From positions 62,001 to 126,000 of the forward strand of contig CAMBQN010000001.1 in assembly GCA_945870025.1 (NCBI GenBank): a DNA stretch of 64,000 nt, written 5' to 3'. Below are positions 31,811 through 40,083 of this stretch, one piece after another; within the stretch, counting starts at the first letter, position 1, and the number at the start of each line of letters is the position of its first letter. The notes under the pieces were generated by a model. That model worked only from the letters and a program-made list of their open reading frames with translations. It ran no database searches and had not been told where the DNA came from. This stretch comes from Akkermansia muciniphila (GTDB taxonomy: Bacteria; Verrucomicrobiota; Kiritimatiellia; RFP12; JAAYNR01). The translations under genes and the position numbers were made by a program.

Positions 31811-34314
31811 AGTTCGAACAGCGTCATCTGTCCCGGCAATTCATTCGCCTTGCGACGCGCGGTCCTGGCCAGCTTGGGCAATCCCGCTTCGATCTCCCCC
31901 TCCTCGAGGTTGGCCAGTATCTCCCGTGCCCGGTCGACGACTTCGCCGGGCATGCCGGCGAGACGCGCCACGTGGATGCCGTAGCTTTTATCGGCGGCCC
32001 CCGGAACAATCTTCCGCAAGAAAACGATGCCGTCGCCATGTTCGCGCACCTGGACGGTGTAGTTCTTGACGCCATCGAGGGTGATCGCGAGATCGGTCAA
32101 CTCGTGGTAGTGGGTTGCGAACAGCGTCTTGGCCTTGATCTGCGGCGTGTTGTGCAGATATTCGGCCACCGCCCAGGCGATGCTGATGCCATCGAAGGTG
32201 CTGGTGCCGCGTCCGATCTCGTCGAGCACGATCAGGCTGTGGGCCGTGGCGTTGTTGAGAATGTTGGCCGCTTCCTGCATCTCGACCATGAACGTGCTCC
32301 GGCCGCGGGCGAGGTCGTCGCCTGCGCCGACGCGCGTGAAGATGCGGTCCAGCAGGCTGATGCGCGCCTCGCGAGCGGGAACAAACGATCCGGCGTGGGC
32401 CATCACCGCGATCAGCGCGACCTGCCGGATGTAGGTCGACTTGCCCGCCATATTCGGTCCGGTGATCACGGCCACCTGGTTGCGGCGTCCATCCAGCCGG
32501 GTGTCGTTGGGAACGAACCGTTCGGCGCCGGGCAGTTGCTCGATCACAGGGTGGCGCCCCTCGCGGATCACCAGCTCGTCACCCGCATGCATCTGCGGTC
32601 GCGCGTAATCCAGGGCCAGCGCGCGATCGGCCAGCGAGGCCAGCGCATCGAGCCGCGCCACGGCGTCGGCCGTCTGCTGGATGGCGGCCGTCTGTTCCAC
32701 CGTCCGATCACGCAGGGTGCAGAAGATCTCATACTCCATCGCTTGCGCCCGGTCCTGCGCCCCGAAGATCTTCTGCTCGTAGACCTTTAAATCGGGTGTG
32801 ATAAACCGCTCGGCGCCGACAAGCGTCTGACGCCGTTCGTACTCGGCGGGCACGGCGCCAGCCTGTCCCTTGGAGACTTCGATGTAATAGCCGAAGACGC
32901 GGTTGTGTCGCACCTTGAGGGTCTTGATCCCGGTGCGCTCCTGTTCCTGCGTCTGATAGCGGGCGAGCCAGGCGTGTCCTTCACCAGCCAACCGGCGCAG
33001 CTCATCGAGATCAGCGCAGTACCCTTCGCGGATGAGGCCGCCGTCGCGGAGGCCAATCGGCGGTGTCTCGGCGATGGCGCGTCCGATCAGGTCAACCAGA
33101 TCGGGCAGGGGATGCAGGTCGGCCGCCGCCGCCGCGAGCAGTTCGTCACCGGCACCCTCCGCCAAGGCACGCAAGCCGGGGACGGGCAACAGCGACGCGC
33201 CCAGCGCCTGCAGGTCGCGCCCGTTGCCGCGCCCCGCGTCAATTCGGGCGATCAGCCGTTCCAGATCACGCACCGTCGTCAGACGCTCGCGCAACCCGTT
33301 TAGAAGCGCGCGGTCTTTCATCAGGCGCTCCACTGCATCGAGACGGGCGTTGACGGCCTCGATCCGCCGCAGCGGACGGGTCAGCCAGGCCCGCAGGAGG
33401 CGTGCGCCCATCGGCGTGCGGGTATTGTCGAGCACCCCGAGGAGGGTCGCCTGGGCCGACCGGCCGCGGGCGGGAAGAATGTCGAGGTTGGCGCAGGTGG
33501 CTTCGTCGAGGAGCAGGAAGTCCTCGCCGTGGCGCACCTGAAGCCGGCGGACATGCCCCACGCGGTGGTGCAGCTCGTCCACCACGTAATGCAGCAGCGC
33601 GCCCGCCGCGCCGACCAGCAGGGGGGCGCCTTCGCAGCCAAATCCCTCGAGCGAATGCACCGCGAAGTGACGGATCAGCCGGTCATAGGCGGCGTCATAT
33701 TCAAACGTCCAGTCGTCCCCCTCGGTCACCGCCGTCGCGCCGCAATCGGCGAGCGCCCCGGCCAGCGCCGCGCCGCGCCGGGCTTCGGCGCCCACGAGCA
33801 ATTCACTGGGCGCATGACGCCGCAGATTTTCGCGCAAGGCCTCGGCGCCGGAAACCGCTTCGACGGTGAAGACGCCGGTGGAGAGGTCAAAGAGCGCCAT
33901 GCCGAAACAGCCCGGGCCGGCGCAAACGGCGGCGAGATAGTTGTTGCGCGTGGCGTCGAGGATCGCATCCTCGGTGACCGTTCCGGGGGTGACCACGCGC
34001 GTCACTTCGCGCCGCACGATCCCCTTGGCGGCGGCGGGATCCTCCATCTGGTCGCAGACGGCGGCCTTCACGCCGGCCCGGATCAGCTTGGCCAGGTAGC
34101 TATCGAGCGCGTGATAGGGCACCCCGCACATCGGCGTGCCGCCACGCTGGGTCAGCGCCACGCCCAGGATCGGCGCCGCGCGGCGGGCGTCCTCAAAAAA
34201 CATCTCGTAAAAATCGCCGAGACGGAAGAGGAGCACCACCCCTTCCGGCAACTCGCCCTTGATGCGCCGGTATTGCCGCATCATCGGCGTCACATCGTCC
34301 TGACCCGCAGCCAT
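31807..34314 (-). CDS. mutS: DNA mismatch repair protein MutS
   Basis: Recognises mismatches and starts MutL-dependent repair. The 835-residue product is full length. It has the N-terminal mismatch-binding motif (VVLLFRLGDFYEMFFEDA, with the Phe-x-Glu equivalent FYEMF), a connector and lever region, and an ATPase domain with Walker A GPNMAGKSTYIRQ, the STFMVEMQE motif, Walker B LIVLDEIGRGTSTFDG and the ATHYHEL segment. GGGAGG lies about 9 nt before the ATG. Confidence 0.96.
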   Translation of the reverse strand: MAAGQDDVTPMMRQYRRIKGELPEGVVLLFRLGDFYEMFFEDARRAAPILGVALTQRGGTPMCGVPYHALDSYLAKLIRAGVKAAVCDQMEDPAAAKGIVRREVTRVVTPGTVTEDAILDATRNNYLAAVCAGPGCFGMALFDLSTGVFTVEAVSGAEALRENLRRHAPSELLVGAEARRGAALAGALADCGATAVTEGDDWTFEYDAAYDRLIRHFAVHSLEGFGCEGAPLLVGAAGALLHYVVDELHHRVGHVRRLQVRHGEDFLLLDEATCANLDILPARGRSAQATLLGVLDNTRTPMGARLLRAWLTRPLRRIEAVNARLDAVERLMKDRALLNGLRERLTTVRDLERLIARIDAGRGNGRDLQALGASLLPVPGLRALAEGAGDELLAAAAADLHPLPDLVDLIGRAIAETPPIGLRDGGLIREGYCADLDELRRLAGEGHAWLARYQTQEQERTGIKTLKVRHNRVFGYYIEVSKGQAGAVPAEYERRQTLVGAERFITPDLKVYEQKIFGAQDRAQAMEYEIFCTLRDRTVEQTAAIQQTADAVARLDALASLADRALALDYARPQMHAGDELVIREGRHPVIEQLPGAERFVPNDTRLDGRRNQVAVITGPNMAGKSTYIRQVALIAVMAHAGSFVPAREARISLLDRIFTRVGAGDDLARGRSTFMVEMQEAANILNNATAHSLIVLDEIGRGTSTFDGISIAWAVAEYLHNTPQIKAKTLFATHYHELTDLAITLDGVKNYTVQVREHGDGIVFLRKIVPGAADKSYGIHVARLAGMPGEVVDRAREILANLEEGEIEAGLPKLARTARRKANELPGQMTLFEL

Positions 34315-34482
34315 TCCTTCGCGCCTCCCTGTTCGAACGTATCGTATGCAGGCCGCAGTTTACAACGCGGGCCGCTTCCGTTACAAGACTGCAATTGATG
34401 CGACAGTTTTTACCCTTTCCAAGAAGCCGGTAATCTGCTTAAATGGCCCTGTCTGTGGGTCAGATGGGAGTGGAGGATTCCA

Positions 34483-34674
34483 ATGTCAGAAGATGTACAG
34501 GGGATTGTCAAGCAAAGCGCGTTCCTCGCTGATCGCCACCGGCTGGACACGGTCACAGCCAAGCCGACGGCGAATTATATGGTTGCGGGCATATGTGCAA
34601 TCATCGCCTTGCTCGTGTATGGACTGCTAGTCACCGTGCAAGTGATGGATTTCCAGGCGTATCAATTCCAATGA
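34483..34674 (+). CDS. Small single-pass membrane protein, unknown function
   Basis: A 63-residue protein with a strong ribosome-binding site (TGGAGGATTCC before the ATG), a hydrophilic N-terminal half (MSEDVQGIVKQSAFLADRHR) and one membrane helix (YMVAGICAIIALLVYGLLV, residues 32-50). I do not recognise a family. It ends 16 bp before the chosen rhomboid start, suggesting co-transcription and possibly a membrane partner role. Confidence 0.6.
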   Translation: MSEDVQGIVKQSAFLADRHRLDTVTAKPTANYMVAGICAIIALLVYGLLVTVQVMDFQAYQFQ

Positions 34675-34690
34675 ATTGAACGGTTTTGGC

Positions 34691-35425
34691 ATGTTTAAAA
34701 ACTTGCGCACGGTCGGCACGAGCATCGTCGACACGCTCGCGTTCTCTCCGGCGGCGGTGACGCTTGCCGTCTTGTTGACCTGCTTTTTTCTGATTCAGCG
34801 GGTGGCGTTGGGCGTTGATCTTGTTGACGGATATTCCTTTGGCGCGCTGCTGACTCAGTGTTTCGGCCTTCACGCGCCGTTGCTGGCCAAAGGTTTTTTC
34901 TGGCAGGTCGTGACTTACCTGTTTCTTCACGGAAGCTGGCTGCACCTAGCCTTGAACCTGCTCACCGTGCTGCTTTTCGGCGCCGGCTTGGAGATGGAGA
35001 TCGGGGGCAGGCGGTTTTGGACCGTCTTTCTCGTCGGCGGTGCCATTGGCGGGCTGGGCTGGGTCATGTGTGATGCGATGCAGCCTGCGCTGGCCGCGGC
35101 CTTCCCGGGTGTGGCCCAGGCGCTGGGTTTGCGGACCCAGCCGGGCGTCTATGGCACCTGCATTGGCGCATCGGGTGGTGTTTTTGCGCTTATCGGCGTC
35201 TATGCCGCATTGTTTCCCAGACGTGAGACGGTCGTCCTGGTGCTGGTTTTTCCGGTGCGGATGAGGGCGCGCACGCTGGCGGTTTTTCTTGGACTGGCCA
35301 CGATCATCGAAGCGGTGTTGTTGCGCTCGCAGATCGCCTACACCGCCCATTTGGCGGGCGGTTTCGCAGGCTATTTTTACGGACTCGCCCTGTTGCGCCG
35401 GCGTGTATTTTTCCGGGTTGCATGA
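34691..35425 (+). CDS. Rhomboid-family intramembrane serine protease
   Basis: A 244-residue protein with about six membrane segments. Rhomboid hallmarks are present: WQVVTYLFLHGSWLHLALNL (residues about 76-95), the catalytic Ser in GASGGVFALIG, and the catalytic His in AHLAGGFAGYFYG near the C-terminus. The ATG at 34691 is chosen; a TTG at 34676 is the alternative, and neither has a clear ribosome-binding site. Its TGA overlaps the next gene as ATGA. Substrates are unknown. Confidence 0.85.
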   Translation: MFKNLRTVGTSIVDTLAFSPAAVTLAVLLTCFFLIQRVALGVDLVDGYSFGALLTQCFGLHAPLLAKGFFWQVVTYLFLHGSWLHLALNLLTVLLFGAGLEMEIGGRRFWTVFLVGGAIGGLGWVMCDAMQPALAAAFPGVAQALGLRTQPGVYGTCIGASGGVFALIGVYAALFPRRETVVLVLVFPVRMRARTLAVFLGLATIIEAVLLRSQIAYTAHLAGGFAGYFYGLALLRRRVFFRVA

Positions 35426-36276
35426 AAGTACTTTTCATATTTATTGACGGTCTCGGCATACGGGGGACCTCGGCAGACAATCCCGTCAACAAGGCGGTGT
35501 GTCCGAACCTGTGTGAGCTGATCGAGGCGAACGGGTGTCTGATCGATGCGTGTCTCGACATGCCAGGGCTGCCGCAGAGCGCGACCGGCCAGGCGTCGCT
35601 TTACACCGGTGTCAACGCGGCCCGTCACATGGGGCGTCACTTGGAGGGCTTTCCCGGTCCGACGCTCCGCAGTCTGCTCAATGAGGACAACCTGTTCTTA
35701 AAACTCCATCGCCGGGGGCTGCGCGTTAAATTTGCCGATGCCTATATGGCTGACCGGATCGAGGAGATCGAAGCTCGGCGCTTTAAGTCGGTCACCACGG
35801 TCATGGGATTGACGTGTCCGCAGGTGTTCAGCTTCCGCGAGGACATGCTCGCCAATCAGGCCGTCTTTCACGACATCACGCGCGAGAGCCTGCTCGCCAA
35901 AGGCTACAGCGGTCCAGTGGTCACTCCGGCCAAGGCGGCTGAACACCTGATCCAGCTCGCCATCACCCACGACTTCACGCTGTTCGAGTTTTTCCAGAGT
36001 GATTTAGCCGGGCACTCGAGCAGTCTCGAAGAGGCGGTCGCCTGCTTGCAAACCCTCGACGCTTTTATCGGCCCGCTGGCGGCCATGGCGCGTCAGGCCA
36101 ACTTGCTGGTTATCCTCACCAGCGATCACGGCAACATTGAGGACATGTCCGTCCATTCGCACACCATCAATCCCGTGCCGCTCGTGGTGTTCGGACCCGA
36201 AGCCGAAGCCTTCACGGTTGGGGTGCGCAACCTCACCGACGTCACGCCGCGCATTATGCGGACGATCATGCAGTGA
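35422..36276 (+). CDS. Alkaline-phosphatase-superfamily metalloenzyme
   Basis: A 284-residue protein starting MKVLFIFIDGLGIRG, the first metal-binding Asp motif of the phosphoglycerate mutase/phosphopentomutase/alkaline phosphatase superfamily. The later metal ligands fit: a Ser/Thr nucleophile region SATGQASLYTGVNAARHMG, EFFQSDLAGH, and TSDHGNIEDMSVHSHT. It is shorter than iPGM and phosphopentomutase because the inserted cap domain is small. The substrate is unassigned. It overlaps the rhomboid gene by 4 bp. Confidence 0.72.
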   Translation: MKVLFIFIDGLGIRGTSADNPVNKAVCPNLCELIEANGCLIDACLDMPGLPQSATGQASLYTGVNAARHMGRHLEGFPGPTLRSLLNEDNLFLKLHRRGLRVKFADAYMADRIEEIEARRFKSVTTVMGLTCPQVFSFREDMLANQAVFHDITRESLLAKGYSGPVVTPAKAAEHLIQLAITHDFTLFEFFQSDLAGHSSSLEEAVACLQTLDAFIGPLAAMARQANLLVILTSDHGNIEDMSVHSHTINPVPLVVFGPEAEAFTVGVRNLTDVTPRIMRTIMQ

Positions 36277-36282
36277 GAAGGG

Positions 36283-36387
36283 AATGGCGCTTACTTAAGC
36301 GATGCTTCCGATCGTAATCATAATCGTAATCGTAATCCATTCTCCACCAGCAGATTAAGATCAAGATTAGGATTACGATTAAGAAGG
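36283..36387. repeat. Palindromic element of TAATCN motifs, copy B (inverted relative to copy A)
   Basis: Begins AATGGCGCTTACTTAAGCGATGC, the reverse complement of the end of copy A, followed by CGTAATCATAATC-type motifs, a CTCCACCAG spacer and the inverted AGATTAAGATC arm. It fills the gap between the convergent phosphatase-like and flavoprotein genes. Confidence 0.85.
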
Positions 36388-36397
36388 CAAGAGCCTC

Positions 36398-37531
36398 CTA
36401 TTTCCAGTCTCGGCGGGTGCGTCGGGGCGTCGGGGCGGCGGTGGGATGGCAGACGTCGGGCGGCCGGAGCGCGTTGTTCTCTGCGGGGCCGTCGCGCCGG
36501 GCGATGCTCGCGACCGCCAGCGCGGCGGTGGCGAACGCTGCCGTGAGGTTGTAGCCGCCCGTCGGTCCGTCGATATCCATCACTTCGCCCGCGAAATAGA
36601 GGCCAGGACATTTGCGCGACTCCAGGGTGGCGGGGTCGATCTCGTTCAGCGGTACGCCCCCGACGGTGACAATCGCCTCTTTCAGCGGACGCGTCTCGGG
36701 GTTGCGCACGCGGACCGTATCGCGACCGACGGTCCACTCGATCTCGAAGTCACGCAGGTTGCCACGTGCGACGCAGCGGCTGGCGTTATAGGCCGCCGCG
36801 CCGCCGACACCCCAGGTCTCGCAATCCATCTGTCCGTGGCCCTCATAGAGCTTCTGCCCGTTGTGAAAGACACGAAACGTGGCCTGTTCAAAGGTGACCC
36901 CGCCATGCGCGTCGATCCATGGATGGCGCACCAGGAACCCGATCAATCCAGGCCGGTACGGCTTGAGCGAGTGCCCCAGCGCCTTGGCGAACTTCTGGCC
37001 GTCGCCGACCGAGCCGGTTTTGGGGTAACTCACGCCGCCCGTCGTGATCAGCACCCGACGCGCCAGCACCGAGAAATGCGCGGTCACAACGTGGAAGCCC
37101 GTCTCCGCGCGTTCCACACCTTCGACGGGCGCATTGAGGCAAAGCGCCGTACCGGTGTCGCGCAATGCGTCCGTCAACGCATGCACCACGTCCGAGGCCT
37201 GTTCCGAACTCGGGAAAACGCGGCGGTCAGCCATCTTCTTGAGCGGCACGTGGTGTTGTTGGAACCAATTCTGGACCGCGCTCGGCGGCCAGGCTTCCAG
37301 AGCAGGCGCCAGAAAGGCGGCCATGGGCTCGCCCAGATCGCGGAGCATCTGTGCCGCCGGGATGTCCTTGGTCAGGTTGCACCGGCCGTTGCCGCACATC
37401 AGAACCTTGCGGCCCGGTTTGTGCTTACGTTCCAAAATCAGCGCACCGAGTCCGCACTCGCCCGCGCGGCACCCCGCGAAGAGGCCTGCGGCACCGCCGC
37501 CGACAATGAGCAGAGGGACGGGTTTGAGCAT
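36398..37531 (-). CDS. HI0933/BaiN-type FAD-dependent flavoprotein
   Basis: A 377-residue flavoprotein with an N-terminal FAD dinucleotide motif (LLIVGGGAAGLFAG), GRKVLMCGNGRCNLTKD, a middle TTGGVSYPKTGSVGDGQKFA, and the C-terminal LYFAGEVMDIDGPTGGYNLTAAFATA typical of the HI0933-like family. Members include putative NAD(P)H-dependent oxidoreductases of uncertain substrate. I chose the ATG at 37531; the frame is open further upstream, but that would overlap the CorA gene. It lies 7 bp after corA on the same strand. Confidence 0.88.
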   Translation of the reverse strand: MLKPVPLLIVGGGAAGLFAGCRAGECGLGALILERKHKPGRKVLMCGNGRCNLTKDIPAAQMLRDLGEPMAAFLAPALEAWPPSAVQNWFQQHHVPLKKMADRRVFPSSEQASDVVHALTDALRDTGTALCLNAPVEGVERAETGFHVVTAHFSVLARRVLITTGGVSYPKTGSVGDGQKFAKALGHSLKPYRPGLIGFLVRHPWIDAHGGVTFEQATFRVFHNGQKLYEGHGQMDCETWGVGGAAAYNASRCVARGNLRDFEIEWTVGRDTVRVRNPETRPLKEAIVTVGGVPLNEIDPATLESRKCPGLYFAGEVMDIDGPTGGYNLTAAFATAALAVASIARRDGPAENNALRPPDVCHPTAAPTPRRTRRDWK

Positions 37532-37538
37532 AGACCTT

Positions 37539-38489
37539 TTATTTGAATGTGGCCCGTCGTTCGACCTGACGCAATACGACATACGTCGACCACCCGAGCA
37601 GCAGGAGGCCAGCCATGAAAGCCCCATAGGCGATCGGCCAGGGGATGCCGTGGGTCATCATCGAGAATTCCGACATTCCTCCCACGCCGGCGATCACGTT
37701 GAGCGGCATGAAAACCACGTTGATGACCGTGAGGTGCTTCATCAGCACGTTGAGATTGTTGCTCACGATCGACGCGCGCGCGTCCATCAGGCCGGCAAAG
37801 ACATTGGCGTAAACCTGCGCCTGCTCGAGACACTGGGCGTTTTCGATGGCCAGATCGTCGACAAACTCGAGCATCTCCGGCGACAGACCGTCCGTTTGGG
37901 CGTTCTTGGCATTGGTTTTCAAGCGCTCGATCACCCGGCCATTGGCGCTGATGGCGTTGACGTAGTACACCAAACTCTTCTCAATGGTGAACATCTGCAG
38001 CAACTGGCGGTTTTCCATGGACTTGACGAGCTTGGGCTCCAACTCGCTCGCGATGTCGTTGATCACATCAAGATGTGAAAAGAAATGTGCGACGCACGCC
38101 GAAAGAATGCGCAGGAACAACATCTGAAGATTCTGGACCTTGCTGAACGCGCGTCCTTCGAACAGGGAGATGTCATCGGGCGCGATTATGACCAGCTTGT
38201 CTTTGAACAGAAAGATCCCGACCGAATTGATGCGAAACAAAAAATTGTCCTTGGCGCTATAGCGCTTGGGATGACGGAAGATCACCGCCAGATGGTTGAC
38301 ATCGAGTTCCACGCGCGGCAGTTCATCGCGGTCCAAGGCCGACGTCAGGTTGTGCTCGTCGATCTGGAACTGGTTGACCAGCATTGAGCGTTCGGCTTCG
38401 GTGGGTTCGACGCACAGCAGCACCTGTGCGGGACTGTCATCGTGGATCTCAACCACGCGGCCCTGATCGAGCTTGAAATTGCGAATCAT
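37539..38489 (-). CDS. corA: CorA-family divalent metal transporter with GMS in place of GMN
   Basis: A 316-residue CorA/2-TM-GxN family protein: a large cytoplasmic alpha/beta funnel, then two C-terminal membrane helices (LTVINVVFMPLNVIAGVGG and YGAFMAGLLLLGWSTYVVL). The loop after helix 1 reads VGGMSEF where Mg transporters have YGMNF. The selectivity-filter Asn is replaced by Ser, so ion specificity may differ. I chose the ATG at 38489, with GGAGG at ideal spacing. Confidence 0.82.
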   Translation of the reverse strand: MIRNFKLDQGRVVEIHDDSPAQVLLCVEPTEAERSMLVNQFQIDEHNLTSALDRDELPRVELDVNHLAVIFRHPKRYSAKDNFLFRINSVGIFLFKDKLVIIAPDDISLFEGRAFSKVQNLQMLFLRILSACVAHFFSHLDVINDIASELEPKLVKSMENRQLLQMFTIEKSLVYYVNAISANGRVIERLKTNAKNAQTDGLSPEMLEFVDDLAIENAQCLEQAQVYANVFAGLMDARASIVSNNLNVLMKHLTVINVVFMPLNVIAGVGGMSEFSMMTHGIPWPIAYGAFMAGLLLLGWSTYVVLRQVERRATFK

Positions 38490-38652
38490 GCACACCTCCA
38501 GATTGGACGGGAAAACACGTTCTGGCCGCTAGGACGGGCCTACGTGGGAACCCGACAAGCGAAATCGTTTTCACGGGCGACAAGGATGCCCAATCAGCCG
38601 GGTGATGTCAAGCGCAACGTCCGAGACAGCAAATAGAATTGTTGGCGAGGGC

Positions 38653-38681
38653 TGGACATTGCTTCCTACTTCTGGCATACT
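38653..38681 (+). promoter_or_regulatory. Putative promoter of the HU gene
   Basis: -35 TGGACA (38653-38658), a 17-bp spacer and -10 CATACT (38676-38681), leaving a leader of about 98 nt. The rest of the 290-bp gap between corA and the HU gene shows no gene. Confidence 0.4.
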
Positions 38682-38785
38682 GCCCCCCATGACATCGCTA
38701 CGGTATAACGGTTTGGGTGGTTTTCAGCAGGCGTGAGCCTGTGCCAGCCAAAAAGCGTTTTGTCATTATTCCTAAAGGAATCACC

Positions 38786-39064
38786 ATGAAGACCAAGAGC
38801 GAAATCATTGCAGAGTTGGCTGAAACGGCTGGTGTCGAGAAGTCGCAGGCAGCGACACTGTTGGAAGCTCTGGTCGCGATGGCGATCAGGGAAGCGACGG
38901 ATGGGTTCACCATTCCTGGACTCGGCAAACTCGTCAAGGTGGAGCGCGCCGCCCGGACAGGTCGCAACCCTGCGACGGGCGCATCGATCCAGATTGCAGC
39001 CAAAACCGTCCTGAAGTTCAAGCTCGCCAAGGCGGCCAAAGACGCGATCATGACCCCCGCGTGA
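38786..39064 (+). CDS. HU-family DNA-binding protein
   Basis: A 92-residue histone-like protein. It opens with MKTKSEIIAELAETAGVEKS (helices 1-2), has FTIPGLGKLVKVERAARTGRNPATG in the beta-arm (the GRNPxTG tip motif), and ends with AAKTVLKFKLAKAAKDA. It would bend and compact DNA as a dimer. The ATG at 38786 has AAAGGA at ideal spacing. It is followed by a long palindromic terminator-like element. Confidence 0.92.
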   Translation: MKTKSEIIAELAETAGVEKSQAATLLEALVAMAIREATDGFTIPGLGKLVKVERAARTGRNPATGASIQIAAKTVLKFKLAKAAKDAIMTPA

Positions 39065-39172
39065 TGGGTTGCCGGGAGTTGGAATCGTAGCCGGAATCGA
39101 CTCCGATCCAGAATCTGGGTTCGGTGCAGTCAGGCCGTCGGCCTGCGGCCAGATGGAAAGCCGGATTGAGAC

Positions 39173-39247
39173 ATCGTCCTCGTCCTCGTCCTCGTCCTCG
39201 AATCGTGAAATCGAGGACGAGGACGACGACGAGGACGATTTTTTTTT
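39173..39247 (+). terminator. 29-bp (GTCCTC)n palindrome followed by a T9 run
   Basis: Arms 39173-39201 and 39211-39239 are inverted copies matching at 28 of 29 positions. They are built of a tandem 6-nt CGTCCT motif with a 9-nt loop, and run straight into nine T residues (39239-39247). It sits about 110 bp after the HU gene and has the form of a very strong intrinsic terminator. It also belongs to the window's family of short-motif palindromes. Confidence 0.8.
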
Positions 39248-39338
39248 AGCTTACACATTCATTCACAGTCCCTTGCGACCATGACGTCTGAACCTGTCTT
39301 CGTTCAGCATGCTAGGGTTCAGTCCGGTAACGTCCCCT

Positions 39339-39380
39339 GAACCCACCGCTTGCACAAACCGGAGGTTTGGTAAGCGCCTC
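39339..39380 (+). repeat. 42-nt dispersed hairpin repeat, copy 1
   Basis: Begins GAACCCACCGCTTGC, folds CAAACC/GGTTTG with a 4-nt loop and an outer CGCTT/AAGCG stem, and ends GCGCCTC. It matches 62273-62314 at 34 of 42 positions with no gaps. A related hairpin is at 41125-41151. The roughly 530-bp gap between HU and mraZ contains this, the palindromes and the mraZ control region, and no gene that I can support. Confidence 0.7.
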
Positions 39381-39425
39381 TGGAGTGCAAAGATCACCGG
39401 CACAATGCGGTGATCGAGTTTCCAT

Positions 39426-39449
39426 TATCACACTTCGCGAAGTGTGATA
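39426..39449. repeat. 24-bp perfect palindrome, copy 1
   Basis: TATCACACTTCG followed directly by its exact reverse complement. An identical 24-bp copy lies inside the DUF2339 gene at 52595-52618. It could be a REP-like dispersed palindrome or a binding site for a dimeric regulator. Confidence 0.9.
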
Positions 39450-39547
39450 GCGCGCTAAAATAACCCCCGCGCGCGCGACCAGATCGTGCAACATCTGGTC
39501 CATTCAAACCTCTGCTAATTTTTGGGCATATTTTTTTGGAATTGTTG

Positions 39548-39600
39548 TTGACAGTCGGTGTCAGAAGGTGTTGAATGGTGTCACAAAAGGTCAATTGGTG
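39548..39600 (+). promoter_or_regulatory. mraZ promoter with putative MraZ-box direct repeats
   Basis: -35 TTGACA (39548-39553), a 17-bp spacer and -10-like TTGAAT (39571-39576). Overlapping it, GGTGT occurs at 39557, 39567 and 39577 with an exact 10-bp period, and GGTG again at 39597 (+20). MraZ is known to bind direct repeats of a short G-rich box in front of its own operon, so these are likely autoregulatory sites for the dcw cluster. Confidence 0.65.
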
Positions 39601-40071
39601 GAAACAGAAAGCAAAACGTCCCTTGTGAGCGCCCGCGGTTTATTCGTGGGCCGGTTTGATCATGCCCTCGACCCCAAGCGCCGAATCACGATTCCGGCGA
39701 CGTGGCGCGAGATCATGGGTCATGCCGGGACGGTTTACGTGATTCCCGACCCCTATGTGAAATGTCTCAACTTGTTGCCGGTGGCGGAGATGGACGTGCG
39801 GTTGGAAAAACTGCGCCAGAAGTCGCTATTCGATCCGGGAGCGGGTGAGGCGCTTCGGGTCATTGGCGAAAACTCCGAGCAGTTGCAATGGGATGTCCAG
39901 GGGCGCATTCGCATTCGCGACAGGCTGTTGGCGTTCGCCGACCTCGAAGGCCAGGTGGTGATGATCGGCGCGGTCAACCGGGTTCAATTGTGGTCGCCGA
40001 ATCTGCGACCCGAGGATGCCACGGTCGATCAGGGCCGGCTGGCGATGGCGGTGCAACAGGTTTCGTTTTAA
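39598..40071 (+). CDS. mraZ: Transcriptional regulator MraZ
   Basis: An AbrB-fold DNA-binding protein encoded first in the dcw cluster, which represses or tunes that operon. The product has the two-domain MraZ pattern: LFVGRFDHALDPKRRITIPATWRE near the N-terminus, and VQGRIRIRDRLLAFADLEGQVVMIG with NRVQLWSP in the second half. The start is unclear: GTG at 39598 (157 aa) has AAAGG 7 nt upstream and follows the -10. TTG at 39595 and a later GTG at 39625 are possible. GTG at 39568 would precede the predicted transcript. Confidence 0.88.
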   Translation: METESKTSLVSARGLFVGRFDHALDPKRRITIPATWREIMGHAGTVYVIPDPYVKCLNLLPVAEMDVRLEKLRQKSLFDPGAGEALRVIGENSEQLQWDVQGRIRIRDRLLAFADLEGQVVMIGAVNRVQLWSPNLRPEDATVDQGRLAMAVQQVSF

Positions 40072-40083
40072 CGGAGGCCGACG

